Source: Verrucomicrobiota bacterium (GTDB lineage Bacteria; Verrucomicrobiota; Verrucomicrobiia; Opitutales; Opitutaceae). From it: a DNA stretch of 64,000 nucleotides. Positions 27,206 through 35,428 of this stretch are shown here, piece after piece. The stretch covers positions 30,366 through 94,365 of the forward strand of contig JAEWIY010000230.1 of NCBI GenBank assembly GCA_023386835.1, written 5' to 3'. Position numbers and translations under genes: made by a program. Numbering within the stretch: position 1 is the stretch's first letter; the number at the start of each line of letters is the position of its first letter. A model generated the notes under the pieces. It did no database searches, was not told the origin of the DNA, and saw only the letters and a list, made by a program, of their open reading frames with translations.

Positions 27206-27284
27206 GCGAAGGGAAACAGAGGGAGATGTGGCGGCCGGAGCAGACCGGTCGCGACACGTTCAGACGATCACAGGGGCGGCACCG

Positions 27285-28043
27285 TTACCGGCCAAAAACG
27301 CGGTTGGCGGCCGACATCGGCGTGCCCGGCGCGTTGTAGTAGTTGTTGATGATCGTCACCTGCTGTGGGGCAGCCGTCGCAGTCGGCGCAACGTGCACCG
27401 GGACCGGCGGCGCCGTCTCGTACGCTCGGCGGGCCTGCGCATCGGCAATGCTGCCGAGCAGGTAACCCGCCCCGAGGCCGTACGCCGCGCCTTCCCAGCC
27501 GTGACGTCCGTCATTGTGACCGATGATCGCTCCAGCCAGCCCACCCAGGAGAGCACCGCGGCGGGCGTAGCTCCCGCGCTCATGCGGATATGACCACGCG
27601 TCGCTGTACCACCCGCTCCGCCACGCCCAGGATGGATACACCCGCACATAACGGTGGTGGTGCCGATGTGAGTACCCACGATGCCAATACGGACTGTGAC
27701 CGGCGTGCACGCCCACATGCCAGCGTGGCCGGCCGGCCCAGCCATGCCGGTACGGGTAGCCATACGAACGATACGAATACGACGGCGAATACCGGTGCAC
27801 CCGAGGCTCGTGACGATGGTCGCGCGCGTGCCCGACCGCGGTCCCGATCAGCGCTCCGGCCGCGGCACCATACGCCGCCCCTTCCCAGCCATGCCGGCCG
27901 TCATTGTGACCAATCACCGCACCCGCCAAGCCCCCAATCAACGCGCCACTCACCGTTTCCGGCCTGAACACCTGGGCGGAAGCCGGGACAACCGTGGCAC
28001 CGGCTAGCAAAAGCGCCGAAAGGCACGAGATCAGGGTTTTCAT
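27285..28043 (-). CDS. Exported glycine-zipper protein with duplicated module
   Basis: 252 residues. Signal peptide MKTLISCLSALLLAGATVVP ends near ASAQ. Two 27-residue glycine-zipper modules (about 33-59 and 163-189) share 25 identical residues, each ending GHNDGRHGWEGAAYG. Between them is a His/Tyr/Arg/Ser-rich stretch (SPSYSYRSYGYPYRHGWAGR and similar) that could bind metal. Glycine zippers insert in or pack against membranes, as in SmpA/OmpA-type proteins. It is divergent from the coiled-coil LysM gene. Role unknown. Confidence 0.8.
   Translation of the reverse strand: MKTLISCLSALLLAGATVVPASAQVFRPETVSGALIGGLAGAVIGHNDGRHGWEGAAYGAAAGALIGTAVGHARDHRHEPRVHRYSPSYSYRSYGYPYRHGWAGRPRWHVGVHAGHSPYWHRGYSHRHHHRYVRVYPSWAWRSGWYSDAWSYPHERGSYARRGALLGGLAGAIIGHNDGRHGWEGAAYGLGAGYLLGSIADAQARRAYETAPPVPVHVAPTATAAPQQVTIINNYYNAPGTPMSAANRVFGR
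27477..27557 (-). repeat. Second copy of the glycine-zipper module
   Basis: 81 bases encoding GALLGGLAGAIIG then HNDGRHGWEGAAYG, a near copy of the module at 27867-27947. Confidence 0.85.
27867..27947 (-). repeat. First copy of the glycine-zipper module
   Basis: 81 bases encoding GALIGGLAGAVIG then HNDGRHGWEGAAYG. Only two residues differ from the second copy 310 bases away; many synonymous changes separate the two at DNA level, so the duplication is not recent. Confidence 0.85.
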
Positions 28044-28191
28044 GAGGAGGTGGGTTGGCGTTGTTCGACAGGACCGCCTAGGGCGTGTTTCAAGTTTCTT
28101 CAAGACGTCGGCGGCGGGCGCCAGTTTCGCGAGTATTTGGCCAATCATCGCTTTGCAAACGCTCCGGGGTTGCGCAACCTCCGGTGGAGTT

Positions 28192-30660
28192 ATGCACGCG
28201 CTCCCCACCCGAGCCCTTCTCGTCGTCTGGCTGACCGTCTGCCTTGCGGCGACGAATGTGCCCGCCGCCACGTCGCCTCAGGATCTGGCCGCCCTGCGGC
28301 AGAAGGCCGAGAGCGGCAACACGGTTGCGCAGCACAACCTCGGGCTCGTCTATGCCAATCCGCAGGAGCCAGCCTTCGACCTCGCGGAGGCCTACGTCTG
28401 GCTGAATCTGGCCGCCGAAGCCGGGGCCCGCCCCCGCGAACTGGCCACGCTGACGAACCGGATGTCGCCCGAACAGCTCGTTGAGGGGCAACGCCGCCTC
28501 GCCGCCCGCCGCACGACCGCCCAATCCCCGGCGCCGATCATCACCCCGGCTCCCCTGCCCGACCAGCCCGGCAGTGAGGAAGTCCGTCAGCTGAGTGAGG
28601 AGCTGGCCGCCGCCTGGCGCGAAATTGAGCAACTTCGGGCCGCCGGCGGCGGTGACGCAACGGAGCTGCGGAAGCGGCTCGCCATCGCTGAAACCGCTCT
28701 CTCGAGCAAGGAGCGTGAACTGCAGGGCCTGCGAGAGCAGCTCACCCAGACGCGCAGCGCGGACGCCTCCACCGCAGACGTACGAACCGAGCGCGACCGC
28801 CTCGCCGCCGATGTCGAGCGACTGAACGGAGAACTTGAACAGGCCCGCCAGGCAGCCAGCGCCGCGACGGAACGCGCCTTGGCGCACGTGTCCGAGAACC
28901 GGCAGCTTTTAACGCAATTGGAACAGCTGCGCAGCGCCCGCGAGACAAATGGCGCCGCCAAACTCGAACTGGAGGATCTTCGCGGGCGCCTAAAGGTGGC
29001 CGAGCAAGCCGGTCGCGACGCCGAGCGGGATCTGGCTGCCGCCCAGGGCCAGCTGGCCCAACTGCGCAGCGCGGCCGCCCAAGCCTCGATCGCGACAACT
29101 GAGGCCAACCGGTTGCGCCAGGAACTGGAGCAGGCCCAGGCAACGCTCGCAACCCGCGAACGTGACGCCAAGGCCGCTCAGAATGCTCGCCAACAAACTG
29201 AGCAGCAACTGCAGCAGACGCAGCGGCAACTGGCTGAGGCACAGCAAGTGCAGGGCACGGCAGGACGTGACCTCGACGCGCTGCGAACGCAGCTGCAGGA
29301 GGCTCAACAACGCGCCGCCACGGCGGAACAGGCCCGCGCGGAAGCAGCGCGGACGCTCGCCACCGCTCAAACCGAACTCGAACAGGCCCGCCGGAGCGCG
29401 TCTGCGGCGGGCAACGTTGCCGCGGAGGCCAGCCAGCTGCGGCAGCAGCTTGAGCAGGTGCAAGGCACCCTCTCCACCCGCGAACGCGAATTGCAGGCCG
29501 CTCACCAAGGCCGCGGTGAACTGGAGCGGCAGCTGGCGGACCTGCAGCAAAATCGCGGCAGCGCCTCAGCAGAGGCCGAGACTCTTCGCACTCAGTTGCA
29601 GGAAGCGCAGCAGCGCGCGGCGGCCGCGGAACAGGCACTGGAGGAAGCCCGCACCTTGGCGCAGCAGTCCGCCGCGACGCGGGGCAATGCGGAAAACGAA
29701 GTGATTCAACTGCGCGGCCAGCTCGCCGCCAATCGCACCGAACTTGAAGCCCTACGGCGTCAGCTGGAGGTCCAGCGCACGCAGGCGACCGACGCCCAAC
29801 GGTTGCGTGATCAGCTCGCGACCTTGGAGACCGAGCGCGACCAACTCCGCGCCCAATTGGAACAGGCGACGGCCGGTGCGAGCGACAGCGCCACGGCGCG
29901 CGACGAACAGCTTGCCCAAGTGGAAGCGCGCCTCGCGGCCAGCCTGCGAGCCTTCACCCTGCAGGAAAACGAAATGGAGCGGCTGCGCCGTGAGTTGGAG
30001 GACGTGCGCCGCCGGGCGGAGTCCGCCGACACCGAACTTTCCAGCCTGCGCCCGACGCTCGAGCAGGCTCAGACCGCGGTTGCTGAGACCGAGGCCGCCC
30101 GCCGCGAAATCGAGCAGTTGCGCGCCGAGCGGGACGACGTCCGCCGCACCGCCGAATCCCAAGCGACGGAGCTCGCCTCCCTGCGCGAGCAGATGATCGC
30201 CGCCCAGCAGGAAGCCGCGGTCGCCGTTCAGGAAGCCAACACGTTCCGCGAACAGATGCGCCAAACGCAGGCCCAGGCGGCGGTCACCGCGCGTGAGGCC
30301 GCCGAACTCCGGACGCGCTTGGCGCTGCAGGCCCCCATGCCCGGCTCGGGTCGCTCCGCTCCTTCTCGTCCGGGTTTGCAGCCGGTGCCCGTTTCCCAGC
30401 CTGTTGCGCCGAGCTCCACGCCCTCCACGACGACGGCGACCGCGCCTGCCATCGCACCCGCGGTCACGCCGACGGCGGTTCAACCCCCGACCGACGGAGC
30501 CGCTCGCGTGCACACGGTGGTTGCAGGTGATACGCTCACCCGGATCGCCCGGCAGTATTACGGCGACTCAAACCGCTGGGCGGAAATTCTCGAAGCCAAT
30601 CGGGAGACCCTGCGCTCGCCTGAGGCCCTGCGGGTCGGGCAGCAACTGCGCATTCCCTGA
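28192..30660 (+). CDS. Exported Sel1/coiled-coil/LysM protein
   Basis: 822 residues from the ATG at 28192, which precedes a signal peptide (LVVWLTVCLAATNVPAA). Residues about 27-95 look like Sel1-type repeats (ALRQKAESGNTVAQHNLGLV, AYVWLNLAAEAGA). Residues about 125-690 are a continuous Gln/Ala/Glu/Arg-rich coiled coil. A Pro/Thr/Ala linker follows, and the C-terminus is a LysM domain (HTVVAGDTLTRIARQYYGDS to RVGQQLRIP) that should bind peptidoglycan. It is probably a periplasmic spacer or scaffold tethered to the cell wall. Monocistronic and divergent from the glycine-zipper gene. Confidence 0.85.
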   Translation: MHALPTRALLVVWLTVCLAATNVPAATSPQDLAALRQKAESGNTVAQHNLGLVYANPQEPAFDLAEAYVWLNLAAEAGARPRELATLTNRMSPEQLVEGQRRLAARRTTAQSPAPIITPAPLPDQPGSEEVRQLSEELAAAWREIEQLRAAGGGDATELRKRLAIAETALSSKERELQGLREQLTQTRSADASTADVRTERDRLAADVERLNGELEQARQAASAATERALAHVSENRQLLTQLEQLRSARETNGAAKLELEDLRGRLKVAEQAGRDAERDLAAAQGQLAQLRSAAAQASIATTEANRLRQELEQAQATLATRERDAKAAQNARQQTEQQLQQTQRQLAEAQQVQGTAGRDLDALRTQLQEAQQRAATAEQARAEAARTLATAQTELEQARRSASAAGNVAAEASQLRQQLEQVQGTLSTRERELQAAHQGRGELERQLADLQQNRGSASAEAETLRTQLQEAQQRAAAAEQALEEARTLAQQSAATRGNAENEVIQLRGQLAANRTELEALRRQLEVQRTQATDAQRLRDQLATLETERDQLRAQLEQATAGASDSATARDEQLAQVEARLAASLRAFTLQENEMERLRRELEDVRRRAESADTELSSLRPTLEQAQTAVAETEAARREIEQLRAERDDVRRTAESQATELASLREQMIAAQQEAAVAVQEANTFREQMRQTQAQAAVTAREAAELRTRLALQAPMPGSGRSAPSRPGLQPVPVSQPVAPSSTPSTTTATAPAIAPAVTPTAVQPPTDGAARVHTVVAGDTLTRIARQYYGDSNRWAEILEANRETLRSPEALRVGQQLRIP

Positions 30661-30672
30661 CGCCCGCGGACA

Positions 30673-30708
30673 ATCCTGGCGGTTCTACACCGTAAACACC
30701 GCCAGGAT
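30673..30708. terminator. Possible hairpin terminator between convergent genes
   Basis: ATCCTGGCGGT and ACCGCCAGGAT form an 11-bp perfect stem around a 14-base loop, just past the coiled-coil gene and across the last codons of the AEC gene. There is no T run, so factor-independent termination is uncertain. Confidence 0.4.
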
Positions 30709-31599
30709 CAGCGCCAGGGCCGGCATGGCCAGGAGCGCGCTGAGAACGACTGCGGCAGCCGCCAGCGCTTCATCGCCTTCGAACTGCCGGGACATGGTGT
30801 ACGACACCGCGGCGGTGGGACAGGCCAGGCAGAGCAACGCGGCGAGCAGCGTGCCTCCGTCCAACCCCCACCAGCGGCCGATCACGTACCCGGCCAGTGG
30901 CGACAGGGCGACCTTGTGCAACGAGGCCACCGTCGCCGCCCGCAGGTTGCCCCGGAGCGGAAACATCAACAGCGCCGCCCCGATCATGAGCAGCGCCAGG
31001 GGCAGGGACATCTCCGCGATCGTGCGCAGGGTGCGTTGCACCGGTGTGCTCAGCGGCCAGCCCAGGTAGTGCCAGGCCGCGCCGGCGAGGCTGGCCAGGA
31101 TGATCGGGTTGCGCGCGATTTCCCGCAGTACCACCCGCCCCCCGCTTTGGCGGTCGCCGCGGCTGGCCAACAGCCAGGCAACCGACACCGCGTTGTAGAC
31201 GATCAGCATCGGCGCCATCGAAAGCACCGCCGCGGCGCGCGGCAGTCCCGGCACGCTCAAAAGCAGCGGGAGCCCGATATACGACAGATTGCCCCGGAAC
31301 GCTGCTTGGACAAACGTGCCCCGCCCTCGCGGCGGCACGCGAAGCAGCAGGCTCCAGCCCCACGCGAGCCCGATGCTGACGGCCGTGGCGAGCAGCAGGA
31401 GGCCCAGCAGCGGACCCACCTGCCCAGCCACAGGCTCGGCCACCGCGAGGCTGTGAAACACCACTACCGGCAAACCGACCCAGTACAGCAATCGGTTCAA
31501 CGGGCCGATCACCTCGGCCGGCAGCAAACCCACGCGGTGCAACACCGCTCCCAACACGATCAGGAGAAAGAGCGGAGCAAGAAGGTCGACGATGACCAC
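30685..31599 (-). CDS. AEC-family transporter
   Basis: 304 residues with about ten hydrophobic helices. The start LAPLFLLIVLGAVLHRVGLL and the repeats (RNPIILASLAGAAWHYLG, LPLALLMIGAALLMF) are typical of the auxin efflux carrier/malate permease (AEC) family. Inner membrane; likely carries organic acids, but the substrate cannot be specified. The stop overlaps a hairpin shared with the convergent gene. Confidence 0.9.
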   Translation of the reverse strand: MVIVDLLAPLFLLIVLGAVLHRVGLLPAEVIGPLNRLLYWVGLPVVVFHSLAVAEPVAGQVGPLLGLLLLATAVSIGLAWGWSLLLRVPPRGRGTFVQAAFRGNLSYIGLPLLLSVPGLPRAAAVLSMAPMLIVYNAVSVAWLLASRGDRQSGGRVVLREIARNPIILASLAGAAWHYLGWPLSTPVQRTLRTIAEMSLPLALLMIGAALLMFPLRGNLRAATVASLHKVALSPLAGYVIGRWWGLDGGTLLAALLCLACPTAAVSYTMSRQFEGDEALAAAAVVLSALLAMPALALILAVFTV

Positions 31600-31706
31600 G
31601 CTTCACTCTTCAACCGGCATCCGGTTCACGTCTATGCGCAAATCCGACGCATGGCTCGTGCGGCCTCGCGTTGCACTTTTCAGGCTGGGCTGCCACGCTC
31701 GTTTCG

Positions 31707-32243
31707 ATGCGCGCTCTCCGGTCCCTCCTCCTCCCGATCCTGCTCGGCCTGGCGCTGCTCGCCGTGGCGGTCGTCACCCGGACGGGAATTCTCGAGCGCA
31801 AGAATCCCGGGCGCCCCATCAACTCTGCGATGCGCGAAGCGATGGGCCAGATGGTCTGGCCCGCGGCCGATCGTGAGACGGTCGAGCTCCGTTTTCCGCA
31901 GGCCCAGACGCACGCCAGCGGGATGCGTTACCTCGTCCAACAAACCGGCTCCGGCCCGACGCCCAAGCGCGGCCAGTATCTGGCGATTCACTACCGCGAG
32001 TCGCTGCTCGACGGCACCGTGGTCGAGGACACGTACACGCGCGGCGAGGGCCCGTTTAATTTTCAGTTCGGCACCCGGCGTGTCATGCCGGCCTGGGAGG
32101 AGTCGCTGGCGGAGATGTCAAAAGGCGCCAAGTGGACCGTGATCGCCCCGTACTGGCTCGCGTACGGCGAGAAAGGCGTGCGCGGCAAGGTTCCACCGAA
32201 GTCGACCCTCATCCTTGAGCTGGAGCTGGTCGACATCCGCTGA
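31707..32243 (+). CDS. FKBP-type peptidyl-prolyl isomerase, membrane-anchored
   Basis: 178 residues. An N-terminal hydrophobic segment (LLLPILLGLALLAVAVV) acts as signal anchor. The C-terminal 100 residues are an FKBP domain (MRYLVQQTGSGPTPKRGQYL, FNFQFGTRRVMPAWEESLAE, AYGEKGVRGKVPPKSTLILE). Isomerises Xaa-Pro bonds, probably in the periplasm. The ATG at 31707 gives a normal anchor; an ATG 12 codons earlier is possible. Confidence 0.9.
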   Translation: MRALRSLLLPILLGLALLAVAVVTRTGILERKNPGRPINSAMREAMGQMVWPAADRETVELRFPQAQTHASGMRYLVQQTGSGPTPKRGQYLAIHYRESLLDGTVVEDTYTRGEGPFNFQFGTRRVMPAWEESLAEMSKGAKWTVIAPYWLAYGEKGVRGKVPPKSTLILELELVDIR

Positions 32244-32402
32244 TCCAGCCGGCCCAGCTGCCAGTCACTGGCGGCAATTTGAGCGAATCAGCGTGCGCCG
32301 CTCGTGTCGGCGCGCTAGCACTTCGAGTGGGCCGCTGGAACCCTTCGAACAACGGGCAACCAAAGCTGAGTCCCCGAGTCTGTTTCCCCAGGTCCTCTTC
32401 TC

Positions 32403-34508
32403 ATGGCTGAATGGCTGAACTTCACGACGGGTCGGCTCCCGCCGTCGCTCGACGGCACCTCCGACCCGTGGCTGGTCCGGCTGCACCTCGTTTCCGACGC
32501 GGTCGCCGCCGGCGCGCTGTTCGTCATTCCGGCGATCCTGATGTTTCTGGTCATTCGGCGCCGCGACCTCTCGTTCTCGAAGGTCTTCGTTCTGTTCAGC
32601 GCCTTTCTCCTGGTGGTCGCGACCCAACACTTCCTGCGGGTCTGGACCTTCTGGTCACCTGACCCGTGGACAGACGGTGCGCTGAAGGCGCTGGGCGCCT
32701 TGCTGGGCCTCGGCGCCCTGATCGGGTTGGTGAAGGTCATCCCCGACGTCTTGCGCACGCCCGCCCGGGATGAGTTGCGGCAGCTCTACGCGGAAACCGA
32801 AAAGCGCGTGAAGGCCCGCACTGCGCAGCTGACCGCCGCCAACGATCAGCTGGCCGCGGAAATCCGTCAGCGCGAAAGCGCCGAGGCGGACGCGCGCCGG
32901 CTGAATGTTTCCCTCGAAAACCGAATCGCCGAGCTGCAAACGCTCTTCGAGTTCATCCCGATCGGCGTCGGTATCGCCAACGACGCCGAGTGCACCGAGA
33001 TCCACATCAATCCCGCCCTCGGTGCGATCCTGAACGTGCCGCCCTCCTCGGCGGACGGTCCCTTGCGCGGCGTGTCGCGCGCACCGTCCTCGGTCTACCG
33101 CGCTTTCCGCAACGGCCAGGAACTCGCGCCGGCGGAACAGCCGATGCAGATCGCCGCGCGCGAAAACCAGGCGGTGCTCGACTACGAGATGACGATCCAG
33201 CGGCACGACGGCGTGACGCTCGACGTCCTCGTCAGTGCGGTTCCGCGGCGCGACCGGACCGGCCACGCCCGGGGCTGCGTGGCCACGATTCAGGACATCA
33301 CCCAGCGCAAGCGCACGGAGCAGGAGCGGCTCGAGTTCGAGCGGCGGCTCCAGGAGACCCAGAAATTGGAGAGCTTGGGCGTGCTTTCAGGCGGCATCGC
33401 GCACGATTTCAACAACCTGCTCACCGGCGTGCTCGGGCACGCCAATCTCGCCCGCTTCTCCCTGCACGACGGACAGGAAGCCGTGTCGCAGGCGCTCGAC
33501 CAGATTGAGCGTTCCGCCCAACGGGCCGCCGATCTTTGCAAGCAGTTGCTGGCCTACGCCGGCAAAGGTCGTTTCCACGTCCAACCGCTCCATGTCAGCC
33601 GGCTGGTCGAAGAAATGTCCCACCTCCTGGTGCTTTCGATCACCCAAAAGGCGTCCCTCGACCTGCAGTTGAACGACAACCTCCTGCCGGTGATGGGCGA
33701 CGCCACGCAATTGCGGCAGGTCGTCATGAACCTGGTCATCAACGCCGCCGAGGCGATGCCGACCGGGCGCCCTCACGGCGTGATCACCCTGCGCACCCGC
33801 ATGATCCGGGCGACGTCCGAGTACCTCCATCGCGCCTCGTTCCAGGAAGACGTGCCCGAAGGCGAGTACGTTGAGCTCGAAGTCAGCGACAACGGCGTGG
33901 GCATGAACCACGAGACGCAGACCCGGATTTTCGATCCGTTCTTCACGACCAAGTTTACGGGGCGTGGACTGGGCCTCGCCGCCGTGCTCGGAATCATGCG
34001 CAGCCATCGGGGTGCGGTGAGTGTGTTCAGCGAACCGGGCCGTGGCACCACGTTCAGGCTGCTCTTCCCCGTGGCACCGGAGGCGGTGCCCGAACCGACG
34101 GCAACCGTGGTGGAGCCGAGCGAGTGGCGGGGCTCGGGGACCGCACTGGTGATCGACGACGAAGAGACAGTGCGCGAAGTCGCTCAGCGCTCGCTCGAGC
34201 AACTCGGCTTCTCCGTTGTGCTCGCCCACGATGGACTCGACGGGCTGGAGAAATTCCGGTCGGGCGGTCCTTACGCGGTCGTGCTGCTCGACCTGACGAT
34301 GCCCCGGCTGGACGGCGAGCAGACGCTCCGCGCGCTTCACGCCGCCGAAGCCAACCTGCCCATCCTGCTGATGAGCGGCTTCAATGAGCAGGCGACGGTG
34401 GAGCGGTTCGTCGGCCGCGGGCTCGCCGGTTTCCTGCCGAAACCGTTTACGGTCGACCTGCTCGCGCGTCGGGTCCGCGAGGCGCTGGAAAAGGCGGCGG
34501 TCAACTGA
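32403..34508 (+). CDS. Hybrid histidine kinase with ethylene-receptor-like membrane domain
   Basis: 701 residues. Three membrane helices at about 28-115 align with the N-terminal domain of plant ethylene receptors (ETR1): Asp32 in VSDAV (ETR1 Asp25), Pro43 (Pro36), His76 in ATQHFLRVWTF (ETR1 ATHLINLWTF, His69), Lys96 region (Lys91) and VIPDVL (IIPDLL). The copper-ligand Cys65 is Val72 here. A short coiled coil follows, then PAS at about 175-305, HisKA with His334 (GGIAHDFNNLL), HATPase_c to about 560 and a C-terminal REC with Asp630 (LLDLTMPRLDG). No paired regulator is adjacent. The ligand is unknown; a small hydrophobic molecule is possible. Confidence 0.93.
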   Translation: MAEWLNFTTGRLPPSLDGTSDPWLVRLHLVSDAVAAGALFVIPAILMFLVIRRRDLSFSKVFVLFSAFLLVVATQHFLRVWTFWSPDPWTDGALKALGALLGLGALIGLVKVIPDVLRTPARDELRQLYAETEKRVKARTAQLTAANDQLAAEIRQRESAEADARRLNVSLENRIAELQTLFEFIPIGVGIANDAECTEIHINPALGAILNVPPSSADGPLRGVSRAPSSVYRAFRNGQELAPAEQPMQIAARENQAVLDYEMTIQRHDGVTLDVLVSAVPRRDRTGHARGCVATIQDITQRKRTEQERLEFERRLQETQKLESLGVLSGGIAHDFNNLLTGVLGHANLARFSLHDGQEAVSQALDQIERSAQRAADLCKQLLAYAGKGRFHVQPLHVSRLVEEMSHLLVLSITQKASLDLQLNDNLLPVMGDATQLRQVVMNLVINAAEAMPTGRPHGVITLRTRMIRATSEYLHRASFQEDVPEGEYVELEVSDNGVGMNHETQTRIFDPFFTTKFTGRGLGLAAVLGIMRSHRGAVSVFSEPGRGTTFRLLFPVAPEAVPEPTATVVEPSEWRGSGTALVIDDEETVREVAQRSLEQLGFSVVLAHDGLDGLEKFRSGGPYAVVLLDLTMPRLDGEQTLRALHAAEANLPILLMSGFNEQATVERFVGRGLAGFLPKPFTVDLLARRVREALEKAAVN

Positions 34509-34546
34509 CTCTGGGACTGCGGCGGCGCGCGAAGCGGTCGGGACGC

Positions 34547-35272
34547 CTAGAGACCGAGCAGGCTGCCGTTGCGCTTCAGCCAGAGTTCCGCGTCCTGCCA
34601 GCCGGGACACACGTCCGCCACCTGCGCCCAGAACCGAGCGGAGTGATTCATCTCCCGCAGGTGCATGAGCTCGTGATAGATGATGTAGTCGCGGACAAAA
34701 TCCGGCGTTTGCACGAGGCGCCAGTTGAGCGAGATCACCCCGGTCGAGGAGCACGAACCCCAGCGTGTGCGCTGGTTGCGAACCGAGACCTCCTTCACCT
34801 CCACGCCCGTCACCGCCGCCAGCTCCCACGTGCGCGCGGGCAGTTCAACCTTGGCGCGGCGAACAAAGTGCGCCTCCAGCGTCGGCCGGAGGTCCCCGTG
34901 CAGTTTGGCCACGCGAAACACGTCCGCCGCCAGCGCTACCATTGGACGATCTCCATCCGCGGCCGGCCGGATTTCCTCCATCGTGCCACGCCAAAGGACG
35001 TGGCTGCCCAGCGTCCAAACCGCGGCCGCCCGCGGCCGCTGGCGTTGCCGCGCCCGGGCTCGTTCCAGCCATTCACGCTGCCGCTCGGCAAACGCCCGCG
35101 CCTCTCGCTCGCTTCCCCGCGTGGGTAACGTCAGCACCGCCACCCCATCCCGGCGCAGCGTCAGCCGGTAATTCCGTGCGCGAGCACTGCGTCGGAACAC
35201 GATCTCCTCCTCCACCGGGGTCGGTTCCGCCGGGGCCAGTCCGGACAGGAGTTCCGGCTGATACGCGTTCAT
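34547..35272 (-). CDS. YgjP-like metal-dependent hydrolase (SprT/WLM-type)
   Basis: 241 residues. The zinc motif is in YHELMHLREMNHSARFW: HELMH plus a third His six residues later. The upstream part (RNYRLTLRRDGVAVLTLP, VSVRNQRTRWGSCSSTGVIS) is the usual N-terminal YgjP/DUF45 region. Members are metallopeptidase-like cytoplasmic proteins, often of unknown substrate. It converges with the hybrid kinase. Monocistronic. Confidence 0.9.
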   Translation of the reverse strand: MNAYQPELLSGLAPAEPTPVEEEIVFRRSARARNYRLTLRRDGVAVLTLPTRGSEREARAFAERQREWLERARARQRQRPRAAAVWTLGSHVLWRGTMEEIRPAADGDRPMVALAADVFRVAKLHGDLRPTLEAHFVRRAKVELPARTWELAAVTGVEVKEVSVRNQRTRWGSCSSTGVISLNWRLVQTPDFVRDYIIYHELMHLREMNHSARFWAQVADVCPGWQDAELWLKRNGSLLGL

Positions 35273-35428
35273 CGGGCGCGGAGCGAAAGGGACGTACCCA
35301 CCGGACGCCAGCGCGGAGTGCGTTCGTCCGCGGCACTACCGACCACCGCTGGCGTTACCCTCGCCCAATACACACCGCGACGGCGGCCTCTGGTCGAGGC
35401 GCCGCCGCGGCGGATCATGCGAGCCGGG

